A stretch of 64,000 nt of DNA from an uncultured Brevundimonas sp. (GCF_937863155.1 NZ_CALMFB010000011.1:20844-84843); one strand, 5' to 3'. Positions 34,517-43,653 are shown, counted from the stretch's first letter. The notes: a model not told the origin generated them from the letters alone. Numbers and translations are program-made.

Positions 34517-36391
34517 TCAGGGCTGGGCGCCGGCGGCGGCCTCCAGCCCCTGCTCCAGCTTGCGACGGGCGCGCGCGGCCTGGTCGTCGTCGGGGTCCAG
34601 CGTCAGCACCCGCTCCCACTGGAAGCGCGCCTCGCGCTGGCGGCCGACCTGCCAATAGGCGTCGCCCAGATGGTCGTTGATCTCGGGATTGGCAGGCAGT
34701 TTCTGGACCGCCGCCTCCAGCGTCAGGACCGCGTCGTCATACTGGCCCTGTCGATACTGGGCCCAACCCAGCGAGTCCTGGATGTTGCCGTTGTCCGGCT
34801 CGGCGGCGAAGGCGCGCGCGATCATCTCGGCGCCCTGTTCGACCCGCGTGCCCTGATCGACCCACAGATAGCCGAGGTAATTCAGAACGGTGGCGTTCTC
34901 AGGCTCCTTTTGCAGGGCCGCCCACAGTTCAGCCTCGGCCTCGGCCATCCGGCCCAGGGATTCATAGGCCGCGCCGCGCAGGAAATGCACGTCGAACCCC
35001 TGATCCTCGGTGTTCAGCAGCGGGCCGTTCAGCAGGGCCAGCGCCTCTTCATAGCGCTCCTGCTGGTTCATCTGGCCGGCCAGGACGCGGGCCACGCCGG
35101 CGTCGTCGGGGCGGGCGACATGGGCGCGGCGGAACGCCTCCAGCGCCGCGTCCTGCTGGTCGTCCTCGTCCAGGCTCAGGCCGATCTGGACCTGGGCGGC
35201 GGCGTAAAGGCTGGCGTCAGCGCCGCCGATCCGACTGAGCACCTCACGCGAGGCGGCGGTCATGCGCGACCGGGACAGGGCCTGTCCCAGGCGAAAACGG
35301 GTCTCGTCCGAAGGACTGAGCGCCATGGCCAGGCGCAGATAGAAGGCTGAAAACTCGGGCGCGCGTTCGGCCGCCGCCTGGGCCGCGGCATTGATCAGGG
35401 CGGAGGCCGCGCCCTGACGGAAGGTCGGTGCGGGCACAGGCCGCCCGCCATCGGCGGCCCGCATGCGCGCGCGACGCAGCAACTCGTCCGCCTGGCCCGA
35501 GGCGATGGCCGCATCATAAAGGGCCAGGGCCTCGTCGCGCCGCCCGCGGCGCTCCAGGAACTGGCCATAGGGCAGACGGAACAGGGCGCCGGCCTGGGCA
35601 TAGCCGACCAGGGTCTTGAACTCGGCCTCGGCCTGATCCAGCTGGCCGCGGTTCTCCAGCAGCAGGGCGCGGTTCTGACGCGCGAACATGGCCGTGATGG
35701 GATCGGCGTTGGCCGGAGGCTGGGCCAGGGCGCCGGTCCAGTCGCCCGCAGCGGCGGCGACCCAGGGCGCGATCATCAGACCCGCCCGCGCATGGGGCGT
35801 GCGCACCGGCGTGGCCGTCAGCGCGTCATGGGCGGTGCGGGCGCGGCCATGGGCGAATTCCTGAACCGCGCGCACCAGCACCCCGGCCTGAACCAGCGTG
35901 GGGCTGGCCTCTTCGGCCGGGGGGGCCAGGCGGGCGGCGACATCGAGACCGCCCGCCAGAAGAACGGCGGCGAAGGCCCTGTCGCGCACCGAAGGCTGTT
36001 CAGGCACCAGTTCGGATGCGGCCGCCAGATATTCGGCGCCCACGGTCCCTTCGCCACGCGCCATCGCCACCCGGCCGGACAGATAGAGGCCATAGGCGCT
36101 GTGGCCGTTCTCGTCACGCGGGACCGGCGACCATACCGCAGGGATCGGCGGCGTTGTCGGCGCCGCGGGCGCGGCCGTCGCCGTGTCTTCGTCCGGCGCC
36201 TCTTCGTCGATCTCGGGCGATGCCGCAGGGTCGGGCTGGACGGTGTCGGCCGGATGCGGCGTAGGCGCCGTCGGCACGGGCGGCGGCGTCTGGGCCGGAG
36301 TCTGAGGCTGAGTCTGGGCCAAGACCGAGCCGGACAGGACGGCGCTGGCGGCGACGGAGGTCAGAAGGACACGCAAAGAGGCGGAGATCAT
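34517..36391 (-). CDS. Periplasmic tetratricopeptide-repeat protein
   Basis: A 624-residue exported protein (signal MISASLRVLLTSVAASAVLSGSVLAQ). A Pro/Thr-rich low-complexity segment (about 27-85) follows, then TPR units over most of the chain. The best are near the C-terminus: LGRMAEAEAELWAALQKEPE, VLNYLGYLWVDQGTRVEQGA, NIQDSLGWAQYRQGQYDDAV and INDHLGDAYWQVGRQREARF. Such proteins are scaffolds; outer-membrane or secretion roles are common. It lies directly before ispE; the pairing is seen in other alphaproteobacteria as far as I recall. Confidence 0.85.
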   Translation of the reverse strand: MISASLRVLLTSVAASAVLSGSVLAQTQPQTPAQTPPPVPTAPTPHPADTVQPDPAASPEIDEEAPDEDTATAAPAAPTTPPIPAVWSPVPRDENGHSAYGLYLSGRVAMARGEGTVGAEYLAAASELVPEQPSVRDRAFAAVLLAGGLDVAARLAPPAEEASPTLVQAGVLVRAVQEFAHGRARTAHDALTATPVRTPHARAGLMIAPWVAAAAGDWTGALAQPPANADPITAMFARQNRALLLENRGQLDQAEAEFKTLVGYAQAGALFRLPYGQFLERRGRRDEALALYDAAIASGQADELLRRARMRAADGGRPVPAPTFRQGAASALINAAAQAAAERAPEFSAFYLRLAMALSPSDETRFRLGQALSRSRMTAASREVLSRIGGADASLYAAAQVQIGLSLDEDDQQDAALEAFRRAHVARPDDAGVARVLAGQMNQQERYEEALALLNGPLLNTEDQGFDVHFLRGAAYESLGRMAEAEAELWAALQKEPENATVLNYLGYLWVDQGTRVEQGAEMIARAFAAEPDNGNIQDSLGWAQYRQGQYDDAVLTLEAAVQKLPANPEINDHLGDAYWQVGRQREARFQWERVLTLDPDDDQAARARRKLEQGLEAAAGAQP

Positions 36392-36436
36392 CCCGCCACC
36401 TTGCCCGAACCCTGTGGCGCCGCAAGGGCGCGCAGG

Positions 36437-38188
36437 TCACATATTCGGATAGTTCGGCCCGCCCCCACCCTCGGGCGTCGTCCAGACGATGTTCTGGGAC
36501 GGATCCTTGATGTCGCAGGTTTTGCAGTGGACGCAGTTCTGGGCGTTGATCTGGAAGCGCGGCTCGCCGCCGCCTTCGGGCGTCAGCACCTCATAGACTC
36601 CCGCCGGACAATACAGGCGCGCCGGTTCGCCATATTTCGGCAGGTTGACCCGGATGGGCACGGAGGGGTCCAGCAGCTTCAGATGCGCGGGCTGTTCCTC
36701 GGCGTGGTTGGTGTTGGAGATGAAGACGCTGGACAGCTTGTCGAACGACAGCTTCCCGTCGGGCTTGGGATAGGTGATCGGCTTATGCTTGGACGCCGGC
36801 TCGGTGGCGGCGGCGTCGGTCTTGCCGTGCTTCAGCGTCCAGGGGACGTTGATGCGGAACAGGGACGAGAACCACATGTCCATGACCCCCAGCGCCCCGC
36901 CGATGGTGGTGCCGAATTTCGACAGATAGGGCTTGGCGTTGCGGACCTGTTTCAACTCGCGATAGACCCAGCTCTTCTCATAGGCGGCCTGGTATTCCAC
37001 CAATTCGTCGCCCGCGCGCCCGGCCATGACCGCCTCATAGGCGGCGTCGGCGGCCAGCATGCCGGTCTTCATGGCATTGTGGCTGCCCTTGATGCGCGGC
37101 ACGTTCACGAAGCCGGCCGAACAGCCGATCAGCGCCCCGCCGGGGAAGGCCAGTTTCGGCACCGACTGGAAGCCGCCCTCGGTGATCGCCCGCGCGCCAT
37201 AGGAGACGCGGGTTCCGCCTTCCAGGTGCTCGGCGATGGCGGGGTGGTGCTTGAACCGCTGAAACTCGTCGAACGGCGACAGGAAGGGGTTCCTGTAGTT
37301 CAGGTGCACGACATAGCCGATGGCCACATAGCGATCGCCGAAATGGTACAGGAACGACCCGCCGCCGGTGTGTTCGTCCAGGGGCCAGCCGGTCGAATGC
37401 TGGACCAGACCGGGCTGGTGCTTCTCGGCTGGGATCTGCCACAGCTCCTTCAGGCCGATGCCGAATTTCTGAGGTTCTGCGCCGTCGCACAGATTGTGGC
37501 GGGCCATGATGGTCTTGGCCAGGGAGCCGCGCACCCCCTCGGCGATGAAGACATATTTGCCGTGCAGTTCGATGCCGGGCTGGAACTCTCCGGTCGGCTG
37601 GCCTTCGCGGTCGATGCCGAAGACGCCGGCGACCACGCCCTTCACTCGACCCGTTTGATCTTCCCAGACCACATGGCTGGCGGCCATGCCGGGATAGACT
37701 TCGACGCCCAGCGCCTCGGCTTGTTCGCCCAGCCAGCGGGTCAGATTGCCCAGCGAGGCGATGTAGCAGCCGTGGTTGTGCATTAGCGGCGGCATCAGGG
37801 GCATGGGCAGGCTGAGATCGCCCTGCGGTCCCAACAACAGGAAGCGGTCCTTGGTGACCGGCGTCTCCAGCGGGGCGCCCATGGCCTTCCAGTCGGGGAA
37901 CAGTTCGTTCAGCGCCTTGGGATCGATCACGGCGCCGGACAGGATGTGGCCGCCGACCTCGGCCGACTTCTCCAGCACGGCGACCGAAATGTCCTTGCCG
38001 TCCTTTTCCGCCCGCTGCTTCAGGCGGATGGCCGCCGACAGGCCGGCGGGGCCGCCGCCGACGATGACGACGTCGTATTCCATGACCTCGCGCTCGCCCC
38101 CCGCCAGGGCCTCCAGAGGCGACAGATTGTCGAGCACCGCTTCCTGCCAAGCGTTCTTGGCGCCGCCTTCGATCGTTTCCTGAGCCAT
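36437..38188 (-). CDS. etfD: Electron transfer flavoprotein-ubiquinone oxidoreductase
   Basis: Passes electrons from acyl-CoA dehydrogenases (through ETF) to the quinone pool at the inner membrane. The 583 residues include the FAD loop YDVVIVGGGPAGLSAAIRLK (about 38-57), the middle substrate/quinone region and a C-terminal 4Fe-4S module with RLYCPAGVYEV and NCVHCKTCDIKDP, giving four cysteines. The N-terminal ~30 residues before MEYDVV are less conserved, and that Met is a possible alternative start. No etfAB nearby. Confidence 0.94.
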   Translation of the reverse strand: MAQETIEGGAKNAWQEAVLDNLSPLEALAGGEREVMEYDVVIVGGGPAGLSAAIRLKQRAEKDGKDISVAVLEKSAEVGGHILSGAVIDPKALNELFPDWKAMGAPLETPVTKDRFLLLGPQGDLSLPMPLMPPLMHNHGCYIASLGNLTRWLGEQAEALGVEVYPGMAASHVVWEDQTGRVKGVVAGVFGIDREGQPTGEFQPGIELHGKYVFIAEGVRGSLAKTIMARHNLCDGAEPQKFGIGLKELWQIPAEKHQPGLVQHSTGWPLDEHTGGGSFLYHFGDRYVAIGYVVHLNYRNPFLSPFDEFQRFKHHPAIAEHLEGGTRVSYGARAITEGGFQSVPKLAFPGGALIGCSAGFVNVPRIKGSHNAMKTGMLAADAAYEAVMAGRAGDELVEYQAAYEKSWVYRELKQVRNAKPYLSKFGTTIGGALGVMDMWFSSLFRINVPWTLKHGKTDAAATEPASKHKPITYPKPDGKLSFDKLSSVFISNTNHAEEQPAHLKLLDPSVPIRVNLPKYGEPARLYCPAGVYEVLTPEGGGEPRFQINAQNCVHCKTCDIKDPSQNIVWTTPEGGGGPNYPNM

Positions 38189-38276
38189 GGCTGTTTCCTG
38201 ATCAGCACTTTGTTCGTTGTCCGCTTATCGGGACGTGACGTCAGGGCGGTCAAGGCTTATCCCTTGGGTTGATCCG

Positions 38277-39086
38277 ATGACCAACGCCGTTTCCGACACT
38301 CGCGCGCTGGAAAGCCTGCTCGCCTTCTGGCGCGATGCGGGGGTCGACGCCTGCTATGGCGACGCCCCGGTGGACCACACCCACATCAAACCGACGCCGA
38401 CGCTGAAGGCCGTGGCCAAGGCGACCGCCGCCGTGGCCGTGCCCGTGTCTCTGGACGGCGGCGAGGCCATGGCCGAGGCGCGGAGCCTGGCGGCCGGGGC
38501 GGCGACGCTGCAGGACCTGGCCGGGGCCATCGCGGCGTTCCAGGGCTGTCCCTTACGCGGCATGGGCGCGAGCCAGGCGGTGTTCGCGCGCGGCGATCCG
38601 GCCGCGCCGGTGCTGATCGTCGGCGAGGGGCCGGGTGCCGAGGAAGACCGCGCGGGCCAGCCCTTCGTTGGCAAGGCGGGCCAGTTGCTGGACCGGATGC
38701 TGGAGGCGGCGGGGCTGACCGGCCGGGTCTTCATCACCAACACCGTCTTCTGGCGGCCGCCGGGCAACCGGGCGCCGACGCCGCAGGAACAGGCCGTCTG
38801 CGCGCCCTTCGTGGAACGGGCCTTTGCCCTGTTGAAACCCCGGGTCGTGCTGCTGCTGGGGGCCTCGGCGGCGAAATCGGTGTTGCAGGCCGACGAGGGC
38901 ATCATGCGGCTGCGCGGCCAATGGCGCGAGTGGCGGCTGAACGAAGGGGATGTTTCGGCGCCGGTCATGCCGACCCTGCACCCGGCCTTCCTGCTGCGTC
39001 AGCCGCTGGCCAAGCGGCTGGCCTGGGCGGACATCTTGTCGCTGACGGCCCGTCTGGAAACGGCCGAGGTTGAGATCAAAGGTTAA
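38277..39086 (+). CDS. Family 4-type uracil-DNA glycosylase with reduced Fe-S ligands
   Basis: A 269-residue UDG-superfamily protein for base excision repair. The catalytic-loop motif GEGPGAEEDRAGQPFVGKAG (about 116-135) and the C-terminal LHPAFLLR are those of family 4. Family 4 enzymes normally bind a 4Fe-4S cluster with four cysteines; here only Cys91 (GCPLRG) and Cys175 (AVCAPF) occupy such places. The usual C-R-P-P-G-N-R reads WRPPGNR (Trp159). From memory the W form is frequent in alphaproteobacteria. About 80 extra N-terminal residues are Ala-rich. Activity is likely; cluster binding is doubtful. Confidence 0.85.
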   Translation: MTNAVSDTRALESLLAFWRDAGVDACYGDAPVDHTHIKPTPTLKAVAKATAAVAVPVSLDGGEAMAEARSLAAGAATLQDLAGAIAAFQGCPLRGMGASQAVFARGDPAAPVLIVGEGPGAEEDRAGQPFVGKAGQLLDRMLEAAGLTGRVFITNTVFWRPPGNRAPTPQEQAVCAPFVERAFALLKPRVVLLLGASAAKSVLQADEGIMRLRGQWREWRLNEGDVSAPVMPTLHPAFLLRQPLAKRLAWADILSLTARLETAEVEIKG

Positions 39087-39176
39087 TTCCGGCATCTTTC
39101 ACGCCTGACGACCAGCGCCGAAGACCGCCCTTCCTGAATCGAGACGGGTAGGACGTGACCGAGGGGGCCGCCGCCT

Positions 39177-40826
39177 GTGACCAGTTTCCGTCGCGCGATC
39201 ATCGCGCCGATCGCCGCCCTTGTGCTGTCCGCCGTGGCGGGCGCCGCCGTGGCCGCCGAGGTCGAGGACGGCCGTCCGCGCGCCCTGAGCCAGGCGGACC
39301 GCCTGAGCTACACCACCGCCTTTGACGCACTGCGGCGCGGTCAGCTGGACCTGGCCCGGGCATCCGCGCGCGAGGCGCACGACCGCATCCTGCTGGGCGA
39401 GGTGGAGTTCGAGCGTCTGTTCCATCGCGACTACAGCGCCACCTATGACGAACTGGTCGCCTGGCTGAACGACTATGCCGACCTGCCGATGGCGCCGCGC
39501 GCCTATGCCCTGGCGCTGCGGCGGCGGCCGGACGGGGCGCCGGAGCCCAAGCGGCCCTCAGGCGTCGGTGGGCGCACCTGGGACGCTCTGGCGGCCACCA
39601 GCGGCGGCGCGGCCGACGATCCGATGAAGGCGGCGCGCATCGCGCTGAACGCCGAAGACCTGAACGGGGCCTATCGCATCGGCATCGAGATCGGCGACTG
39701 GTGGACGGCGGGGCTGGCGGCGTGGCGGCTGGGCCAGTTCAACGACGCCTTCGTCGCCTTCGAGCGTGTGGCCACAGACCCGACCGAAGACCCGTGGGTC
39801 CGCGCCGGAGCCGCCCACTGGACCGCACGATCCGCCGCCCGCACGGGCCGCCAGGACCAGGTGAACGGCTATCTGCAGATGGCCGCGCGCTGGCCATCGA
39901 CCTTCTATGGCCAGATCGCCCTGCGTCAGCTGGGCCAGGAGCCGGAGATCACCAACCAGGGCCCGCGCCCCTATTCCACCCTGCCGAGCCGGTCCCCCAG
40001 TCTGCGCGAGGCGTCCATGTCCGTCGATGCGCGCGACATGGCCGGTTTCCTGGACCAGAACGCCCAGGCGCGGCGCACCCTGGCCCTGCATGAGGTCGGC
40101 CGCCGGTCTGACGCCGAAATGGCGGTGCGCACCGGCCTGAGAACCGCCATCGACGACCGCGCCCGGCGCATGTGGACCGCCATCGCCGAGATGATCGACC
40201 CGCGCCCGACCGGCACGGCCGACGCCCTGCGGATCGACGCCGAGCGCTATCCGATGCCGGATCTCCAGCCCCAGGGCGGCTTCACCGTCGAGCGGTCGCT
40301 GGTCTATGCCGTGGCGCGCAAGGAGACGGGCTTTAACCCCGAGGCGCGCTCGGGCGCCGGCGCCTATGGTCTGATGCAGGTCATGCCGGGCACGGCGGCG
40401 GAGCTGAGCGGCGATCCGGGGTTCGTGCGCGATCCGCGCCGGCTGTTCGACCCGGCGGTGAACATGCGGCTGGGCCAGGCCTATCTGAACCGCATGTTGC
40501 AGCTGAACGCCTTCCAGGGCGATCTGCTGCGGACCGTCGCCTCTTACAACGCCGGGCCGGGGCCGATGTTGTCGGCGTTGCGCAAACTGGGGCCGGACCC
40601 CGATCCGCTGCTGCTGATCGAGACCATCGACGTGCCCCAGGCGCGCGACTATGTCGAAAAGGTCGTGGCGGCCTACTGGATCTATCAGCGCCTGCAGGGA
40701 CGGCCTTTGAACACCCTGGACGCCGTGGCTTCGGGCGCGACCCATGTGGGCATCGGTCTGGACTATGTGCCGCCGCCGCCCGAGCCGGTGCAGGTGGCGA
40801 CGGTCGCGCCGCCCGTCGCGAACTAG
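39177..40826 (+). CDS. slt: Soluble lytic murein transglycosylase
   Basis: Cleaves the glycan strands of peptidoglycan in the periplasm. A signal peptide (IIAPIAALVLSAVAGAAVAA) precedes an alpha-helical superhelix domain (about 50-350). The SLT domain follows near 375-490: ARKETGFNPEARSGAGAYGL with the catalytic Glu, MQVMPGTAAEL, and ASYNAGPGPM. The 549 residues fit the Slt70-like class. Start codon is GTG. It is followed on the opposite strand by a 37-aa membrane protein. Confidence 0.92.
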   Translation: MTSFRRAIIAPIAALVLSAVAGAAVAAEVEDGRPRALSQADRLSYTTAFDALRRGQLDLARASAREAHDRILLGEVEFERLFHRDYSATYDELVAWLNDYADLPMAPRAYALALRRRPDGAPEPKRPSGVGGRTWDALAATSGGAADDPMKAARIALNAEDLNGAYRIGIEIGDWWTAGLAAWRLGQFNDAFVAFERVATDPTEDPWVRAGAAHWTARSAARTGRQDQVNGYLQMAARWPSTFYGQIALRQLGQEPEITNQGPRPYSTLPSRSPSLREASMSVDARDMAGFLDQNAQARRTLALHEVGRRSDAEMAVRTGLRTAIDDRARRMWTAIAEMIDPRPTGTADALRIDAERYPMPDLQPQGGFTVERSLVYAVARKETGFNPEARSGAGAYGLMQVMPGTAAELSGDPGFVRDPRRLFDPAVNMRLGQAYLNRMLQLNAFQGDLLRTVASYNAGPGPMLSALRKLGPDPDPLLLIETIDVPQARDYVEKVVAAYWIYQRLQGRPLNTLDAVASGATHVGIGLDYVPPPPEPVQVATVAPPVAN

Positions 40827-40827
40827 C

Positions 40828-40941
40828 TCAGAAGACGCTGGTCAGCAGGGTCGCGGTCAGGCAGCCGCCGATCAGCAGGGCCAGGGCCATGCCGGCGAGC
40901 GGCGACAGGGGACGGGCGGGCTGTTCGACAGGCTTGGGCAT
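40828..40941 (-). CDS. 37-residue single-pass membrane protein (candidate)
   Basis: The frame reads MPKPVEQPARPLSPLAG and then a hydrophobic helix MALALLIGGCLTATLLTSVF, giving N-in topology. TTGGAGCGG places GGAG about 8 bp before the ATG, a good ribosome-binding site. It ends 1 bp past the transglycosylase stop and lies upstream of the GST on the minus strand but is transcribed after nothing obvious. Too short for family recognition; codon use matches the chromosome. Confidence 0.5.
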   Translation of the reverse strand: MPKPVEQPARPLSPLAGMALALLIGGCLTATLLTSVF

Positions 40942-41020
40942 GATGCCGCTCCAACGGCCATTCGGGCCGAATGGATGCAGACATAACGCCGATCCCTTAA
41001 AGTCCCGTCAGCGGGCGCGG

Positions 41021-41683
41021 TTAACCGGCCGCCAGATCCTGTTCCGCCATGGCCGTCCACTCCAGGAACAAAGGATCGTTCAGCAGGGCGTCGCGATAGG
41101 CGGCGGCCACGCCGTCGACGTCTCCGAACGCGGTCAGATCGACCTGGAAATGCCGCATCCGGGCGGCCACCGGCGTGAAGAAGGCGTCGGCGACAGACCA
41201 GGCGCCGAACAGATACGGTCCGCCCGCGCCGAACCGGCCCCGCAGATCGCGCCACAGCTCGACCATCCGGCGCAGGTCGGCGTGCAGCGCCGGATCGTCA
41301 GGCGTCTCGGCCCGGCTGTCGCCGATCATCGGATGGTCCGGCCCCATGCCCATCAGATTGCGCAGGGCGCCAAAGGCCGAGTGCATTTCGCACACCGCGC
41401 TGCGCGCCAGCCAGCGGGCCTTGGGTTCGGCCGGCCACAGCCCCGCCTGGGGCCAGCGTTCGGCGCACCAGACGGCGATGGACAGCGAGTCCCAGACCAC
41501 ATCGCCATCCACCAGCAGGGCTGGAACCTTGCCGTTGGGCGAGACCTTGCGGATCTCCTCGAAGGTGTCGGGCCGGTTCAGACGCACGATCTGAGTGTCG
41601 AAATCGGCGCCGCAGCGTTTCAGCACCAGCCACGGCCGCAGGGACCAGGTCGAATAGGCGGGATCGCCGATCACCAGCTTCAT
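41021..41683 (-). CDS. Glutathione S-transferase
   Basis: A 220-residue GST. The thioredoxin-fold N-domain begins MKLVIGDPAYSTWSLRPWLVLK, with the catalytic Ser in the STWSLRPW motif; PNGKVPALLVDG has the cis-Pro and WDSLSIAVW the gamma-glutamyl-binding Ser. The all-helical C-domain follows (SVADAFFTPVAARMRHF). Ser-based GSTs of this type resemble the zeta/maleylacetoacetate-isomerase or YfcF-like groups. It is divergent from purB (108-bp gap). Substrate not predictable. Confidence 0.88.
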   Translation of the reverse strand: MKLVIGDPAYSTWSLRPWLVLKRCGADFDTQIVRLNRPDTFEEIRKVSPNGKVPALLVDGDVVWDSLSIAVWCAERWPQAGLWPAEPKARWLARSAVCEMHSAFGALRNLMGMGPDHPMIGDSRAETPDDPALHADLRRMVELWRDLRGRFGAGGPYLFGAWSVADAFFTPVAARMRHFQVDLTAFGDVDGVAAAYRDALLNDPLFLEWTAMAEQDLAAG

Positions 41684-41791
41684 GGGCCGAATCTCCGGGG
41701 GGCTGAGGGTCGCCTCTTCCTGCCCCGCGCGCGTCGGGCGGACAAGCGCCCGGCTTGACTCCGAAGGCCGCGCGACCGACACCCCGCGCCC

Positions 41792-43093
41792 ATGATCAGC
41801 CGCTATTCCCGCCCCGAAGCCGTCGCCCTGTGGTCGCAGGAGACCAAATACCGGATCTGGTTCGAGATCGAGGCTCACGCCGCCACCAAGATGGCCGAGC
41901 TGGGCGTCATTCCGGCCGAATCCGCCGACGCCATCTGGGCCAAGGGCAAGGATGCGGTGTTCGACGCCGACCGGATCGACGAGATCGAACGCACCACCAA
42001 GCACGATGTGATCGCCTTCCTGACCCATGTGTCGGAAATCGTCGGCGACGAGGCGCGCTTCCTGCATCAGGGCATGACGTCGTCGGACGTGCTGGACACC
42101 TGTTTCGCGGTGCAGTTGGCGCGATCCACCGACCTGTTGCTGGGCGGCGTCGACCGGGTTCTGGCGGCGCTGGAGACGCGGGCCAGGGAGCACAAATACA
42201 CGGTGACGGTCGGCCGGTCGCACGGCATCCACGCCGAGCCGGTGACCTTCGGCCTGAAGCTGGCCGGCTATCACGCCGAGTTCCAGCGCGCGCGCCGCCG
42301 TCTGGTCACGGCGCGCGAGGAGATCGCCACCTGCGCCATCTCGGGCGCGGTCGGCACCTTCGCCAATGTCGATCCGGCGGTCGAAGTCTATGTGGCCGAG
42401 AAGATGGGCCTGAGCGTCGAGCCGGTCTCGACCCAGGTGATCCCCCGCGACCGCCACGCCGCCTATTTCGCCGCCCTGGGCGTGGTGGCCAGTTCGATCG
42501 AGCGGCTGGCCATCGAGATCCGCCACCTGCAGCGCACCGAGGTGCTGGAGGCCGAAGAGTTCTTCGACAAGGGTCAGAAGGGGTCGTCGGCCATGCCGCA
42601 CAAGCGCAACCCGATCCTGACCGAGAACCTGACCGGCCTGGCGCGCCTGGTCCGTTCCAGCGTCGTCCCGGCGATGGAGAACGTCGCCCTGTGGCACGAG
42701 CGGGACATCAGCCATTCCTCGGTCGAGCGCGGCATCGGCCCGGACGCCACCATCCACCTGGATTTCGCCCTGCACCGCCTGGCGGGCGTCGTCGAGCGGC
42801 TGAACATCTATCCGGAGAATATGCAGAAGAACCTGGATCGCCTGGGCGGGCTGGTCTTCTCGCAGCGGGTCATGCTGGCCCTGACCCAGGCGGGGGTGTC
42901 GCGTGAGGACGCCTATGCCGCGGTGCAGGAGAACGCCATGAAGGTCTGGCGCGGCGAGGGCCGGTTCATCGACTTCCTGAAGGCCGATGCGCGCGTGACC
43001 CTGGGCGACGCCGATCTGGAGGCCCTGTTCGACCTGGGCTATCACACCAAGCACGTCGATACCGTGTTTGACCGGGTGTTCGGGGCGGCATAA
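41792..43093 (+). CDS. purB: Adenylosuccinate lyase
   Basis: Catalyses two fumarate-releasing steps of purine synthesis (SAICAR to AICAR; adenylosuccinate to AMP). The 433 residues carry the superfamily signature SSAMPHKRNP (about 266-275), the HQGMTSSDVLDT region with catalytic His, and VGRSHGIHAEP. It belongs to the short bacterial type. It starts the purine-rich stretch purB-purC-purS-purQ-purL. A TTGACT is found 37 bp before the ATG but no clear -10. Confidence 0.96.
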   Translation: MISRYSRPEAVALWSQETKYRIWFEIEAHAATKMAELGVIPAESADAIWAKGKDAVFDADRIDEIERTTKHDVIAFLTHVSEIVGDEARFLHQGMTSSDVLDTCFAVQLARSTDLLLGGVDRVLAALETRAREHKYTVTVGRSHGIHAEPVTFGLKLAGYHAEFQRARRRLVTAREEIATCAISGAVGTFANVDPAVEVYVAEKMGLSVEPVSTQVIPRDRHAAYFAALGVVASSIERLAIEIRHLQRTEVLEAEEFFDKGQKGSSAMPHKRNPILTENLTGLARLVRSSVVPAMENVALWHERDISHSSVERGIGPDATIHLDFALHRLAGVVERLNIYPENMQKNLDRLGGLVFSQRVMLALTQAGVSREDAYAAVQENAMKVWRGEGRFIDFLKADARVTLGDADLEALFDLGYHTKHVDTVFDRVFGAA

Positions 43094-43099
43094 TCGGTA

Positions 43100-43127
43100 T
43101 TGAAAATCGCACTGATTTTCCTACTAT
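43100..43127 (+). promoter_or_regulatory. Toxin-antitoxin promoter with built-in operator
   Basis: TTGAAA (43100-43105), a 16-bp spacer and TACTAT (43122-43127) form a good sigma-70-type promoter. The spacer contains the perfect inverted repeat GAAAATC-GCACT-GATTTTC (43102-43120). Antitoxin binding there would occlude the -35/-10 region. The predicted start site falls at about 43134, on an ATG, so the message may be leaderless. Confidence 0.65.
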
Positions 43128-43133
43128 ATGGCT

Positions 43134-43379
43134 ATGCAGCGCCTTGAAGCCTCTGTCGCCGTCAGCGTCTCCGACCTGAAGAAAAGCCCCAGCGCCGTCA
43201 TGCAGGACGCCGCGGGCGAGACCGTGGCCGTGCTGAACCACAATCGCGTCATGGCCTATATGGTCCCCGCCGCCGCCTATGAGGCGATGATGGAACGGCT
43301 GGACGACCTGGCTCTGGCCGACCTCGTCCGGTCCCGTGCCGACGAACGGCCTGTGCGTGTGAGCCTGGATGAGCTTTGA
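43134..43379 (+). CDS. Type II antitoxin, Phd/YefM (RelB-like) family
   Basis: An 81-residue antitoxin: an N-terminal DNA-binding part (SVAVSVSDLKKSPSAVMQDA, VAVLNHNRVMAYMVP) in the Phd/YefM fold, followed by an acidic toxin-neutralising tail (ERPVRVSLDEL). It should bind the palindrome in its own promoter. ATG 43134 coincides with the predicted transcription start; an ATG 6 bp upstream overlaps the -10 and is therefore less likely. Its end overlaps the toxin gene by 11 bp, the usual TA coupling. Confidence 0.87.
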   Translation: MQRLEASVAVSVSDLKKSPSAVMQDAAGETVAVLNHNRVMAYMVPAAAYEAMMERLDDLALADLVRSRADERPVRVSLDEL

Positions 43380-43653
43380 ACTTCAGTTCCTGCCCTCGGC
43401 GCTGAAAGAGTGGGAAAAGCTGGGCGCCCCGGTGCGGGCGCAGTTCAAGAAGAAGCTGACGGAAAGGCTCGTCCACCCGCGTGTCACGAAGGACGCCCTT
43501 CACGGGCTGCGCGACCACTACAAGATCAAGCTGCGCGATGCCGGATATCGACTGGTCTATCGGGTCGAGGACGCCACGATCACTGTGACCGTCGTGGCGG
43601 TGGGCAAACGAGAGCGCAGCAGCGTCTACCGCCAGGCGGCCCGACGCGGATGA
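43369..43653 (+). CDS. Type II toxin, RelE/ParE family
   Basis: A 94-residue basic protein of the RelE fold: FLPSALKEWEKLGAPVRAQF, the core HYKIKLRDAGYRLVYRVED and the C-terminal VVAVGKRERSSVY. The Lys/Arg residues in KLRDAGYRLVY and the late Arg/Tyr fit an mRNA-cleaving RelE more than ParE, which lacks some of these. It overlaps its antitoxin by 11 bp and the deoxyinosine glycosylase gene by 4 bp (ATGA). Ribosome-dependent cleavage is a family inference. Confidence 0.88.
   Translation: MSFELQFLPSALKEWEKLGAPVRAQFKKKLTERLVHPRVTKDALHGLRDHYKIKLRDAGYRLVYRVEDATITVTVVAVGKRERSSVYRQAARRG

Noticed and set aside
40947-41034. TTAA motifs near the GST end as a possible CtrA site
   Set aside because: TTAAAGTC and GGTTAACC are not spaced by seven bases, so the TTAA-N7-TTAA pattern is not met.
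41021-43054. Long minus-strand frame that would extend the GST over purB
   Set aside because: The GST domain starts at its own ATG (41683). The upstream part is the antisense shadow of purB.
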